DNA from: Hypomesus transpacificus
Taxonomy: Eukaryota; Chordata; Actinopteri; Osmeriformes; Osmeridae
Direction: 5' to 3'
DNA length: 64,000 bases
NCBI RefSeq assembly: GCF_021917145.1
Contig: NC_061062.1
Coordinates: 14,406,706 to 14,470,705 of the forward strand
Shown here: one piece after another, positions 14,301 to 26,819 of the stretch
Layout: every line of letters starts with the position of its first letter
Numbering within the stretch: position 1 is the stretch's first letter
Notes under the pieces: model-generated
Database searches by the model: none
Seen by the model: the letters and a program-made list of their open reading frames with translations, nothing else
What the model was told of the DNA's origin: nothing
Translations under genes and position numbers: made by a program

Positions 14301-16045
14301 GACGGCAAGAGAGGGGGAGAGGTGGTAGGGGCTGGTTCGGCAGGCGCGAGGCGAGGCTCTCCCACGTCCCTGCGCTCTCCCCTGGGCGACCTCGCTCCCC
14401 CCGTCTGCCCCCCCGTCTGCATCGGGAGAGAGGAAACGGACGAAGGATTTACTGTTGGGTTCTGACTTGTACACATTCCTGGTGTTGTTGCTCTCCCCTC
14501 GGCCCCTCGGCCATACCAAAGGCCTCTAAAACAACAGGCTGTCAGGTTGTGACAGCTGGCTTCAAACAGCTCCTACAGCAGCTCAGCACCCAAGTTCCCA
14601 GCCATAGAGAGAGAGACTGAGTGGGTGGGTGATTGTGTACGTGTGTGTACGTGTGTGTGTGTGTGTGTGGGGGGGTGTATGTGTGTTACTTAGGCTGGTT
14701 CGCGAGCGTGAGTGAATCCGCGTGTATCTCTTACCCTGACACAAGTAACATTTCAGTGACGAGGGCTGAACACTTGAACTCTTGCAACAACAACAATGTG
14801 TGCGCGTTACATCGACCCCGCACCCCGCCACCACCGCCCTCCACCCTCCGCCCTTCCTTCTCCCTCCGTGGCGAGCCCAGGTGGGAGGGGTGGCTGTAAA
14901 GAGCGGCAAGCCTCCCTGTGATTCAACCGTCCGTCCAGGTGTGTGTGGGCTGCACCCCGCCTGTCTCCGCCGTGAAGGCCCTTTTTGTCTGAGCCCTGTC
15001 AACCGGGGTAGCAACCTTACCACACCTCCCAGGTACTTGGGACCCTGCGAGCCTCTGATGTGGGAGCTGGGAGGAACCAATACCCATCGGAGGGGGGAGG
15101 GGGGGTAGAGGAGAAGGGGGGGGGGGCAGGTGGGCCAGGTGGAGTCAGCGCAGACAGATGAGTAGGGCCAGCCCTCTTAGCACTAATGGGATAATTGTTT
15201 GCTCTCCACAGGTGCTCGCCTCCCAAATGAGGTCACAGCTCAAGTGTGGCTCTTCAGAAGTGGAGGGGGTTTGGAATGTACAGGCTACCTTGGTGATGGT
15301 GGGAAATGTGGGAAACACATACAAACACATTAATGTACACACACACACACACAGACCACCAGACACACTTCCACATGCATGAAAAACACACACAAAGAAA
15401 CACACAAACAACCAGGAAATGAAAGAAAAAAATATTTTCAAGGGGATGTACATACACGCTAAATCCTCACAAATGTAGGTAGGTGGAGGTCTTCCGAGGA
15501 CAACAACTCCATTTCCAGATCGGGAATTTGACGTTTTTTCCTTGTTGGCTCGCAGGCATGCAATGACAAAAACATTTTAAATTTAACTTTTTGAGAGAAC
15601 CCATCTTTCCTCATTGGAGACAGACGAGGGGTTACAGGGATGAAGAAAGGAAGAAGAGAGAAATGGGGGAAAATTAAAGAGATTTCTATTGTCTTTGATC
15701 AGGTTGTCAGTTGGATGGCTGGGGATTTAGGCTGCACTCTGGTCCTTGTAGCAGAGTTGAGGCCTCTGGCTAAACTCTGGCTCCGATGAGAAATGAAGGA
15801 GAGAACACGTCAGACGATCACATGAAGATAAGCAACCTGGTGAAGAATGGTCAGGATCGGCCTGTAGCCTACATATACGTGCAGACACACACACACAAAA
15901 GTGTCCGCATGCAGGCACACACACACACACACGCACAAACACACATTCAGATTTGCGTCCAACAGTCTCATTGTCCTGCCCCCTTGGTGAGGAGGACATG
16001 CAGGTATTTACCTTCACCCTTTCCTGTGCTTTTCAAACTCTCATT

Positions 16046-16077
<32 letters not shown>

Positions 16078-19000
16078 AGCATTTTGTGAGTAGCCTCACA
16101 AAAAACCCATTGATGTATTTTTTCCTTCCTTCACAGGTGTTTACATCCACACACCGTGTACTGTTCCCCTTTCACAGGAAGCTGTAAAGACAGAGCGGGG
16201 GGGACACTGGATCTATAGCCTGTCCCAGAGGATTCATAAAAGGGAGAGAATTTGTCGTTTTTCCCAAAGCAAATATCTCCCGTTTGGTTACTCGGTTTTT
16301 ATCACCCTAACTTGGGCCACAGCCTCGCTATGAGGGAGGAAGCCGGTATTAGCAGATCAGGTGCAATATGGCGGACCGAGGAGTGAACCATTTCCTGTTG
16401 GTGTAACTTTATGCCCTTCCGAAGCCAATTAGCACTGCGATGAATGGGCGGTATTGAGTGAGGGCCTATTAAAGTCAGGCCGGGGCCCGGGGCTTGAGCT
16501 AGGGCTGAGACCGGGAGCTGGGGCTGGGGTTGACGCTGTGCCCAGCACTGGGGCTGGAGATGGGGGCTGGAGCTGTGGTTACATGGGGATATAAATGTTG
16601 GAAGGTACCCAGGGACCAGCACCCAGAGAGCCCTGTTATCCAAGGGAACAGGCAGGATGAGGAAAAAGGGGGCCACTCAGATCTCATAACCTGCACAGGA
16701 GCAACGGCCAACATGGCTGACTTGACAAAAATGGACAAAACTCCTACATGGATGAGACCTATCACAAAGCCATGAGTCTGGAGAAAGAGCTAAGGAATGT
16801 GGGAACAATGGGATAAACTGCTGTGTCAGTTGTGCCAGACTCTCCATTCTAGTTCATGGCCTGTTATTGTTATCTTTATTGACTTCAACATCAACAGTGG
16901 ACCCATCCTTCATTGCAGCATCTTGCTACCCACGGCTACACCTACGCGAGCATTCAGAGACACAGACACACTTAGAAGAGCATGCTCCGACACGTTTATG
17001 GATGCACATACCCACCCACACACCCACACACAAACACACACACCCACACACACACCCACACACACACCCACACACACACCCACACACAAACACACACACC
17101 GACACACACCTCGGAATCGCGACAACATCTGGAGGAGCTTGTTCAATGCACAGACACACACTTCTTGGAGATCACCAGAGGAGCCATCAGACATGCTTCA
17201 AACAGCCCCCACACCAGCACTACACACACTCTACACACACACACCACACACACACACACCTCTTGGCCACTGAGGACAGGCCAGATCAGACAAGCGGGGG
17301 GAACAAAGAGAGTCTCTTAGCACTCTGCAGCACTAAAGGTTAACTCTCCTAACACAAGGACGGGCATTCTTCTTTCTTTCTCTCTCTCACTCTCTCTCTC
17401 TCTCTTTTTCTTTCTTCCTTTCTTTCTTTCTCTCTCTATCCCACTTTATCCTCTCTCCTCTTTCTTCCCTCTCAACACAGCTTGTAATATACCGCCCTGC
17501 CCGGGCCTTGGGCCGACCAGAACACAGAAAGAGCCAGGGGGCACGGGGAGTTTCTTGTGAATCCATTTCAGTGTGTCAGGGTCAGGCCGTCTGGTCATAA
17601 CAAGCCCCTGCAACAAGGGGGGGGGGGGGGGGGGGGGGGGGGGTATTTTCTGACGTACGAAATCACTACAGGAGCGAGGACAGACGGACGGACGGACAAG
17701 CAGGCAGGCAGACAGACAGACAGATAGATATATCGACGGAAAGTTGATATGTGATTGAATCCCAGCAAAGTGGGAGATCCCACTGCAGATGCCTCATCGT
17801 TGTCCATGAGGAGTGCCTCTTGCCTCAGCCCATCCTTCCACTTCCTCCTCCTTCCTCTTCTCTCCTCCTCCTCCGTCTGTCTGGTTCCTCCTTTCTCCCT
17901 CCGTGTCACCACTGATCTGACGAGACACGGCAGTCGGGGTGAAGCCGCTGCAAACATTCACTGAATCAACAAGTAGAGGCAGGGAAGGTGTATTTCCACC
18001 GAAAAGGGGAGGGTGTCAGGATTTGTTTTCAGTGGGGCCTTGAGGAGCACTCCCCTGTTCTTCTCTGTGTTCCCCTCTTCTTTTCCAGACAAACACTGTT
18101 TATCATTACCCCCCCTACCCCCCAACTGAGACCTCATCCCCTGCCCGCCTCCCCACATCCTGCCCCCCCCCCTCACCTTCTCACCCCTGAAACCCCAACC
18201 ACCGAACCCCTCCACCCATCCCTTCACACATTCTCTCCCTCCATCCCTCCCTCCTTTGCCAGCCTCCAGCCTCACCCTGCTCCACCACCTAGTGAGCACA
18301 TTTCCTCATGCCCCCCCCCCCCCCTCCTGCCAACAAAGAAAGAAAAAGCTTTTACTCATTAGTGTGCGACCCCTGCCCCCGGGCCACTCTTTAAGAGGCT
18401 CTACTTGACTCCTGACATGGCCGTCAGCTATCAAAACATGTTCAGAGCAGGCAGACCAAGGTGGGAGGTGGGACAGAAGAGTTGGGGGGGGGGGGGGGGG
18501 GGGGTATTGATGGGGTAGATGTGTGTGTGACAGCAGCCTGACAGAAGACAGACAGGTTCACTGCACGACATGATACGACACAACTCCTCCGTGGCAGTCT
18601 GGACCAACAAGCCAACAAGCCCTTGAGAAAACCCAGGATCGAGGTTCCTATGGCGGGCGGGTCTGACCGCCGGTGTGGCCGGGTGCTGGAGCACCGCTCC
18701 GGTGTCGGTGAGGGGCTCTGAGGGAGTCGAGGGGATGGGCGAAGGCAAGAGTGTAACATGTCAGTGTCAGGGAAATGTTGCTGATCCTTTTCTAATGGTT
18801 CACAGAAGTTGGCAGAGGTGAAGTTTTCACGGAGGTCTGACGTGTTTGTGTCTCTGATTTCACAGATGATTTCACACACACAAACACACACTTAGTCGCC
18901 CCCTCACACCTATTATCCTGTGACTAGGGCTGAGCGCTGACTTGAATGGCCTGGGTTATTTGAAGCGTGTAGAGATGGTTGTATTGTGTGTGCAGGCGCT

Positions 19001-19833
19001 TGTATGTGTAAACGTAAGTGTGTATGTGTTGGCATGGTTGCAAGTAGGTGTGTAGCCGTGTGTGTGTGTGTGTGAATGTGTTTGTGTGTCTAAACGTGAG
19101 TAGGTGTGTGTGAACCTCCTGTGCAGCCAAGGGAGGTCTTTAATGAGTAAACTGACAGGTTTCTCCCCAGGGCACAGCACAGCTACTGTAGTAATAGCTC
19201 TTCAATTGCTGACAGATTCATACATGCTCCGTGTTTGATGTGGCTCTCTCACTCCCCGCCAGCGCTGACCTCGTCTTTTGACATTTTCTTCCCAGAAGAG
19301 GAACAGGTAATTAACATCTTTTTCTGTGTGTTACTGTCATGTCGCGCTCTTCATGTCACCCCCCGCCATGGATACCGTCGATCTTAGACTGGAGGAACAC
19401 ACAATCATCTCTGTCACCGTCATTATCCTATTTTTATTTTTTTTAACAAACGGGGGTGGATCCTTCAGGCCTTTCTGAGCCAGTCAGGTGCAAATGGTTA
19501 CATTTTAAATAGACCTACTTTGATCTTAGCATAGTGTTAAAGTGGCACAGGTATCTTGAATTTTGTCTCTGGAAGGCTATCGTCAAACTTTCACAACAGC
19601 TCTTGACGAGCTCTAACAAACATGTTAGCCATAACACAACAATAAAGAGGAAACTGAGTTGAAATCATATGATCCTAAGCTTGGTCTAGGGTTCAACGTT
19701 TACCATTTAGGGTTCAGGGTTCAAGGTTTAGGGGGCTGAGGCTGGGGTGGAGGGGGCTGAGAATGAGAGTGGGTGTACATCCGTGCATGTGTGTTTATGT
19801 GTGTGTTTACATGTGTGTGTGCGTGTGTGTGTT

Positions 19834-19869
<36 letters not shown>

Positions 19870-20230
19870 TGTGAGGCTCCTGCGGGGCCTGTCCTCGCCA
19901 CTCCACCAGCCAGCCGCTGTGTTTGGACAGGGTTTATTTTCAGCCTCTCCATGGATGTTTAGCATGAAACCCTACCCTGCAATAACCACGCACCCAGCTA
20001 CAGAGGGGACATGTGGCCACCAGACTCCCTCAGACCCCCCTCCCTTCTCCCTCCTCTCTTCCCTACCTCCTGTTCTCCTCCCTATATTCCCCTCTCTACT
20101 TCCACCTTTTCTCTCTCTACCTCCTTCTCTCATCCTTACTGACCTCCTCCTCTTCTCTTCTTGCTACTTTCTCTTCAATTCAGTCAAGTTCTTCTTTACC
20201 TCCTCTTCCTTCGTCCTTACCCACCTCCTC
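14301..20230. other. Gene-free interval with microsatellites and homopolymers
   Basis: No supportable gene. It contains GT/CA tracts (14,640-14,690, 15,335-15,360, 15,885-15,945, 19,040-19,080, 19,795-19,870), a CACACACACC tract (17,020-17,112), a CT tract (17,375-17,460), a C30 run (16,048-16,077) and G runs of 27 (17,617-17,643) and 21 (18,484-18,504). The stretch 19,190-19,740 is the least repetitive part. His-Thr or Val-Cys open frames here are dinucleotide-repeat translations. Confidence 0.6.
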
Positions 20231-20400
20231 CTGTCCTCTACCTCCTCCTCTCCTCTCTACCTCCTCCTCTCCTCTCTACCTCCTCCTCTCCTCTCTACCC
20301 CCTCCTCTCCTCTCTTCCTCCTCCTCTCCTCTCTACCTCCTCCTCTCCTCTCGACCTTCTCCTCTCCTCTCGACCTCCTCCTCTCCTCCCTCCGGTCCTC
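20231..20400. repeat. 19-bp all-pyrimidine minisatellite
   Basis: About nine tandem copies of a unit of the form ACCTCCTCCTCTCCTCTCT, with the start of successive units exactly 19 bases apart (20,240, 20,259, 20,278, 20,297). Later copies vary (GACC for TACC). Only C and T are present apart from one purine per unit. Confidence 0.85.
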
Positions 20401-22908
20401 TCTCTATTCTTCTCCATTGTCTCTTCTTCTCGCTCCCTCCCGCCGTCTGTTTCATGTTGCTCCACTGCTCCTTGGAAAACGGTGTTTCCCGTGGCATGAG
20501 CAAACATGTTAGGATGTCTCTCCCTCCTTCCTGCGGACCAGGGAAAGGTCAGCCCCACTGCTGCGTCCCGTCGGGAGCAGCCCATACAGCGGCAGCATCA
20601 TCGACCACACGTCTCAGGGAGCTGCAGGGACCTCCACACTCTAAACCGCCCGCGGGCCTTTCGAGACCAACACGAGAGGCCAGGTCTCAGATGCTGAAGA
20701 TACTGAATGACGGGGTAGGTATGCATATGTGCGAGGGAAGGGGAAGGCGGGGTGAGGGTTGGGGGGGGGGGTTGTATGTGCACATGAACACACCTATCCT
20801 GCTTGAATAGGCTGCCCTCTAGTGTTCAGAGGTATGGCCTTGCTCCTACCTGGGGTGGGTGTCAACAGACTACCAAAGCGTCCTGCTTGTGGTTACTTTC
20901 CACCATTCAAACAAAAATCGAGGACATCTTGACAACGTGTTTTTAAAATGCAATATGTTGTGTTTCTTATTATACAGGGTAAAAGTTCTAGATCAACATA
21001 TTCTGTTGTAGGTGTAGGTGTAGTGTAGGTGACCACTACAGACTATTAAAATACAGCCGTCCTTTCCCTTCAAATCTACTGTGGGAACTGACCTGTAAAC
21101 TACCCCGCTCACAGGTGCTCCTCTGGCTCCACACTGCTCCATTCTTTCATCCTGTGACAGTGTACACCCTGCCTGGTACGCCATGATTGCTTTCCAAACA
21201 CAGCCACGCAGACAAATCCAAGATGGCCGACTTCAAGGACTAAGAAGCCATTGTCGGTGAAGCATGTTTTTTTTCCCCTTAAGCCGCCCAATCTCCCCTC
21301 CCCCCTGGCTCAGTGAAGAGCGAGGTCCCTACGATGTGTTTATTAACTCCCAGGGGTCAGAGGTCAAACAGAACGTCAACAGTTCATGCACATCGTACTC
21401 TGCCGAGTTCAGACACTTTCTCCCCTTGTGAGCCCTGTGGAGGCATCGGTTTAGTGGAGAGTAGGTAGGCCACATGAGAGAGATTCTGTGAGAGGGAGGG
21501 GAAGACAATGATAAAGGAGCTGTAGTAGGCTGACAAGGGCCCTAAAATATCTCCTCACTCTCGCCTTATTATGGCCTCGAACAAGTAAGTCTGTCCAAGA
21601 ACTTACATGGCAGAACTGTACACACACACACACTCAAGATCAGGCCTTAGCCTGGCCTTCTACTGTCCGTGTGAAATGATCTTATGGAGAGTAAGCGACA
21701 CGTGAAGCCCGTGTAGATACACTCACTGTTTGCTCTGGTCACTCTCCCATGAACAACCAACGATTGGCTTGTATGTGGCCTCCCACCTCTCGGTTTTAGA
21801 TACAGCTGCAAAGCGTCTGCTCTGGTCAGGTTACGGTCACTGTACAGTGGACCACGGAACGAAGCATCAAAGTATTTTGGAGCTGTTTTCACCTGTTATG
21901 TTTTAGGATCGGTCATTGGGAGCTGTGTGAGGTCCTCATTAAGCTCTCCATTTGTCTCTCGCTCACGTCAAAGTAGGGCAGTACAGTAAACATTTGAGAG
22001 AGTAATTGCTCCGGCTGGATTAATACCATACAGACATGCTAAGTTGCTGCAAAGCACAGTTCAAGATGAATCCATTGTTCTCGGAGAAGCCGCACAACAT
22101 TAACGAGCTGTAAAGCTGTAAAAGGACATGGCTAGTCTCTGCGACCTTTTTGCTCCCTGGAGGAAATTGACTCACACAATGTCCACAATTGGCCATTGTG
22201 TGAGTGTGTGTGTGTGTGTTTGTGAAGGAGAGAGAGAGCGAATGCTGGCTGCAGCACTAGGACTACACACAGTATCAACCTGCTCTGTTGATTCTCAGGT
22301 GCCGGAAGTGGTGTGTATGCGTGCATGCTTGCATGGATGTGTTTGCGTGTGTGTCTGTTAAGTGTGGGTGGGTGCAGTTGGGGGGTTGGGGGGTGAACTA
22401 AGGGGGCAGTAAAGGAGCTTGACTAAACCAAGCGTTTGTACATAAATTGACATGTGCAATTAGGGAGATGTACACAGTCCCCCTGGTCTGTTTAAGATCC
22501 GGAATAGTTTCCTAACAGTTTCAAGATGCCCTACTCTGGCTGTGGTTCCACATTTAAATCGGTTTTGACCTTGTTGAATAATGGTGCTGGTGAAGTTCCT
22601 TCTGCACTCTTTGGCCACTGGCCAACTCCACTTCATGTGCTCTGTACAACAAACACTGAGAGGGAAAAGGAGAGTGGGCTTGTCACTGGAATCGGTTGGG
22701 AAGTAAATGAAGCACTGAGCTGAACTTTAGTTCCTTACAACCAATTTTGCAATCGCATCATAAACATGTTTGGTTTGGCCTTCCTGTTTATACCCTGTGT
22801 AGAAGTGCAGGGGGACATTAAACCAGGAATAGCTGGAGCAGCTTAATACACTCCGCCTGGAAGTCTTCAGGCTGAGAGGCAGCAGTCAGCTCTCCTGGCT
22901 TTCCACCT
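20401..22908. other. Gene-free interval
   Basis: Unique sequence without recognisable exons. It holds a G run near 20,761 and short GT/CA tracts (22,200-22,220, 22,330-22,350). A CTCF-like core on the minus strand lies at 20,812-20,824. No transposon with clear ends was seen. Confidence 0.5.
20812..20824 (-). promoter_or_regulatory. Candidate CTCF-like motif
   Basis: On the minus strand the sequence reads CACTAGAGGGCAG, a close match to the vertebrate CTCF core. This is a single motif match by eye; occupancy is unknown. Confidence 0.3.
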
Positions 22909-23066
22909 CTCTCTCTCTCTCTCTCCCTCCCTCTCCCTCTCCCTCTCCCTCTCCCTCTCCCTCTCCCTCTCCCTCTCCCTCTCCCTCTCCCTCTCCCTCT
23001 CCCTCTCCCTCTCCCTCTCCCTCTCCCTCTCCCTCTCCCTCTCCCTCTCCCTCTCCCTCTCTCTCC
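22909..23066. repeat. (CTCCCT)n hexanucleotide tract
   Basis: CT repeats followed by about 22 near-perfect CTCCCT units. This is the reverse complement of the GAGGGA motif of the tract near 12,150, here with the pyrimidines on the plus strand. Confidence 0.95.
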
Positions 23067-25484
23067 CAGATGTATCCTTATTCTTTCTCTGTCTCTGTTT
23101 TACTTTCACTCTACCCAAATGTATTATTTTAATCTCTTTCCTTCTGCCTACATTTGTTTCCTTCCTCCATTCATTCCACATCTACGTTCTGTCAATTATC
23201 TACATCTCCCTTTTTCATGTTCTCCCTCTCTCTTCTTCCTACTCAACTGTTGACCATTTACACTCTGTCTTTCGACAGAGAAGCACACGCAAAGCGCTGA
23301 GCTACAGGCCAGACAGCAGCGGAACCTAGAGGGTTAAAGACAGCTGCCAACATCTGTAGCTGAGGTTGGCTTGTAATTGTGAGGCCCAGAGATTGAGTGA
23401 GCCGCATGGTGGAGGGGGCCTGGAAGGCTGCATATTTCAACCAAGTGTTCACAAAGCAGCTTTCCGGCCGGCCATGTGGACTCAATGACGGCGTCCATGG
23501 GCGTGCTGCGTTCCTATGAAATATTAAATCTGCCTGGCCCCTGAGCGCGGACAGACCACCTGCAAGCAAGCGTGGCGTGCGGCGAGCAAACGGGATCGGA
23601 TGTCCCCTAGCAGCTCGCCACACGCGCATGCAAACACACAAACACACACTCCTTTTCTGTTTCTCGCACGCTGACACACAAACACACAGACATTCTTTAA
23701 ATGTCCCAGCAAAGTCTGTGTGTATACTATCTCACTCAAAGGCATGTTCCTCAAATGCACAGTATGTAAACACACAGGAACTGTGTACAGTACATGGAAA
23801 CACTCATTCAGGCCTGCATGTCAGTGAACTGGCATTCATAGCTAAACTTACAGTATTCCTAACACAAACATGAAAACAGTGTTCTTTCAACATTCCCATT
23901 TGTAACCCAAATAAAACTGATCTGGGCTGCCTTGAGGCAGCCTTGACACCCCCCAGTCTGAGAGGGGAGACAGGGCACAGGGACGATGCACAACCCCCCC
24001 CCAGACCCTCTCCACCAGGCCTCTGACCACTCTGACACAGTTCTTCTACCCCCAGCAAGCAGTCCATGGCAACGGCCCCATCCCTTGCCCATACTTTGTA
24101 TTAGGTAACACCAAACGGGCTGTAATGCAGGATGAAGAGAAAAGGAAGAAGAGGAAGAAGTAGAAAAAAGAAACAAAAAAAAGCAGCACTCGGAATGTTC
24201 AGAGCCCCGTGGAAGGAACTTAAGCCTCCATGGAAACGCGGCCAAGAGGACGACGGGTGCCTGACGACGGCCGACCCCTCAGGGGCCTCGTCCATTTACA
24301 CGTCGCACGGCCGTGGCCTCCCGGCCGCTCCCCTGAGGTGCTCCCCCTCCCTCTCCACCCTCCTCCTCTTTCTCCGTGCCCCGCCAGCCCAGATGTGCGT
24401 CTGTTTATGTGGGGCAGCGGTCATGACAGCCGGCCTGCACATGCTCATGGTGCACTGAGGGGGGCGCCGCGAGGCTCCAGAGGAAAGAGCTGACGGCTCT
24501 GGTTACTGTCGGCCTCCAACAGCAGGTTCGGGATCGCTTCTCCCACCTTAGTTCTGTTGCCTTGAACCATTGCAGGCTGTACAAGCTAAATAATCAACCC
24601 TGTCAACTGAAATAAAGCCATGATATGGACCCCTGTCTGTTTCTCCATAACTAGAGGGGAGAGAAGCCAATACTGACTGCAGTTGTGCAGACCAATTTAT
24701 CCCCAAGACGTTGTTGAAACACTGTTGTATTACAAGCTGCTCCACAATCTGTGTATTAGAATGTGGACATTTAGAGAGCTTTGAAATGTCAAGCAGTTGA
24801 TGTTCGAGCCTTTAACTACAGGGAAATTGATTATTAATTTACAGACTTGGGTGACACCCTGTGGACAACTGTGTTATGGCAGCAACAGCGCCAATGTTTT
24901 TGGTGCTGTTAAACAACGACTTTATTGTTTTGAGAAAACACTATGGTGAAACAATTTGTCATACATACTACAAAGTCTGAATTTAGGACTGCATTAACAC
25001 TGATATCAAAGTTTCTGATTTCAAAGTAGCCTATCTTTACTTATGCAGTACTCAATCTTATTGTCAATGTTTGCCCAACATGCTTAAAAATGCCTAATAT
25101 GCCTGGCTTCTATACATTATGTTACTTCCATACATTTTGTTTAAATAAAATGTTTGTGTTGCACTGCATTGTTCCTGAGTTGTCCTTTGGGCTTTATAAA
25201 GTTGAATAAATTCAGACCACACTTTCTAGACTTGTCTTCAAAAGAATGTTAACATAATTGAATTTTTAAGTTACACACCCCTAAAGTCCCCAAACTGTGA
25301 TTTTTTTATGTCAAAATACTCTGCAATGATTAATATTTTTGTACAAAATGCTTTACCCACATGAAAAGTATTTAAAAACTCAGAGTTTGAAGTGGAAAGT
25401 AGCTGAAAATTCTGGAAACAATGACAATTTAAATGTTCAAATATCACAGGCCACGCGCACGGCCCACAACCGTTGCTTGTGCAG
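23067..25484. other. Gene-free interval before the transposon complex
   Basis: No gene seen. The first part (23,330-23,620) is complex, non-repetitive sequence. The composition falls to AT-rich from about 24,780 on, which marks the approach to the piggyBac complex. A GT-rich or AT-rich microsatellite is absent here. Confidence 0.5.
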
Positions 25485-25538
25485 ATCGAGTAGACACAGG
25501 TAAGACGTCATAGGTTGTTGTTCTCTCAACGTCGCGAA

Positions 25539-25562
25539 ATGTCGAAAAAACATAAAGTCAAC
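25539..25562 (+). CDS. Candidate 8-codon first coding exon of piggyBac copy 1
   Basis: ATG opens an 8-codon lysine-rich stretch (MSKKHKVN) that ends exactly at a strong donor, GTAAGTAT. The same block with the same donor is present upstream of copy 2 (33,118-33,175), where the ATG has changed to TTG. Joined to the second AG of the TAGAG acceptor before the transposase ATG, it stays in frame. Joined to the first AG, it is out of frame and would simply be 5' UTR. The donor is well supported by conservation; the translation is conjecture. Confidence 0.3.
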
Positions 25563-26130
25563 GTAAGTATAATTTTAAATAGGCCTATACGTATCTCACT
25601 TCTATTAACATTAGTAACGCTAGAACACTTAATGTCTTAGTAAACTCATATTTTCGTACGTGTACTGGTACATGCGAAAGCTACGCAAGCGGCATTGTTC
25701 ACATAGCGTACTCCACTGTTGTTTTGTCAACATGGATGTTTTAGTTGTCTTCTATAGGAAGTAGGTCAGCGACAAATCATATTGTGACTAAATTCGTTGT
25801 ACAACAGCAATAACCATTGTAACATCGGCGGAGGTATTGTTATTCATGTTCATCTGACTGTAGCCTTTGTGCTCACATTCTTTGCTCTTTAAAATGTACC
25901 GCCGTAGTGTACTACTACTTCTTCACTGTTTCCTGATTTTATTTCGCAGCACGTCAAGTGATATTTGGTATACTGCGCCACAATGTATTTTTTGGTATTG
26001 CACTTTGAATATGCGTACATTTAAAGGCCAGGGAGACGTGCACAACGTAGCCTACACAACAGACGAACAGCCATTCAGCGTATGCGTAAACATCGTGCAG
26101 TATATTTCGGCCATTAAATGTACGCCTGCG

Positions 26131-26592
26131 CAAGTGTCTCCAGGGCCCTAAAGCAAGCAGGAACGAATGTCTGACCCCTCTCATCCTGGTCACAAACTGT
26201 TTCAGACACTCTCCCCAGAGCAAGAGGTTGCGATCCATCAGGACCAACACTTCACGCCACCAAAACAGCGTCTTCCCATCCGCAGCTGGCCTCATCCACA
26301 AGGTCTGGGTAAACCCACTGATAGATTTCAACGTTACATTAATGCACTTCTTCTGCAATACTGTCCTGCACATCTTCTTAAATTTAAAGTTGTACATGTT
26401 TGCTTCTCCTGTATGGCTCATCATTTATTTAAGTTATATGTACACATGTTTATACAGACTATTCTGAAATGTATTTTTTATTAATATCTTATTACTTGTT
26501 TTATATACTTATGTTTATTGTTGCACAAACCTACCAGAGCAAATGATTTGTATGTGTAAATTTACTGGGCAATAAACCCGATTCTGATTCTG
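26131..26592 (+). mobile_element. 5'-truncated non-LTR retrotransposon 3' end (unit A)
   Basis: The sequence encodes the degenerate end of a reverse transcriptase (frames reading RLRSIRTNTSRHQNSVFPSA). An AT-rich 3' UTR follows, then the tail GCAATAAACCCGATTCTGATTCTG, here quoted only to show the ATTCTG repeat typical of fish L2/CR1-group LINEs. It is oriented with the piggyBac gene and lies in its intron. There is no intact ORF. Confidence 0.7.
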
Positions 26593-26699
26593 CAGTTGGA
26601 CATTCTGGTTATTCTAGCAGCTTTTGGTGACTGTTTGTTTAGTGTGCAGATTTGTGAAAAACACACAACTGTTTGTTGTACCTTTTTTCTGTTGTAGAG

Positions 26700-26819
26700 A
26701 TGGATGGAGACGATGGCGCCCAGTTCAGAACCCCCAAGAAGAGGAGGAATCTGACTGAAGATCTGCGGTTCATAGCTGAGGACGTGGCTCAGGAGGGCAT
26801 GAGCACACAAGAGGAGAAC
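26700..26819 (+). pseudogene. Truncated duplicate of the piggyBac N-terminal coding exon
   Basis: Forty codons match the first 40 residues of transposase copy 1 almost exactly (start MDGDDGAQFRTPKKRR; differences at a few sites such as N20E, L24F and H31Q). The match stops where the tandem-duplication junction brings in AAC followed by GTAAGT. It is preceded by the same pyrimidine tract and TAGAG acceptor as the full ORF and followed by a perfect donor, so it could act as a 120-nt internal exon (a multiple of three). Read through without splicing, it stops a few codons later. It lacks all catalytic parts. Whether it is spliced is unknown. Confidence 0.7.

Larger units (their letters stand above)
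25563..26819 (+). repeat. Tandem duplication unit A (5' segment of the piggyBac gene)
   Basis: This segment of about 1.26 kb runs from the exon 1 donor (GTAAGT) through the intron to the 40th codon of the transposase. It is repeated immediately downstream as unit B (26,820 to about 28,413), and a related single copy precedes transposase copy 2 (33,173 to about 34,290). The junction is clean: the truncated coding exon ends in GAGGAG and is followed by AACGTAAGTATT, the end of exon 1. A and B share a truncated retrotransposon in the intron that copy 2 lacks, so that insertion predates the A/B duplication. Confidence 0.85.

Noticed and set aside
19763..20810. Open frames of about 250 residues rich in Ser, Leu and Pro
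   Set aside because: They run through a GT microsatellite and the 19-bp pyrimidine minisatellite. Composition and overlap of several frames show these are artefacts.
25867..26151. 94-residue open frame in tandem unit A
   Set aside because: It lies in the intron of the piggyBac gene, is not kept open in unit B or in copy 2, and crosses a LINE boundary.
25954..26424. 156-residue minus-strand open frame over the LINE fragment
   Set aside because: It is antisense to a degenerate LINE end. The sense strand carries the recognisable reverse-transcriptase remnant.
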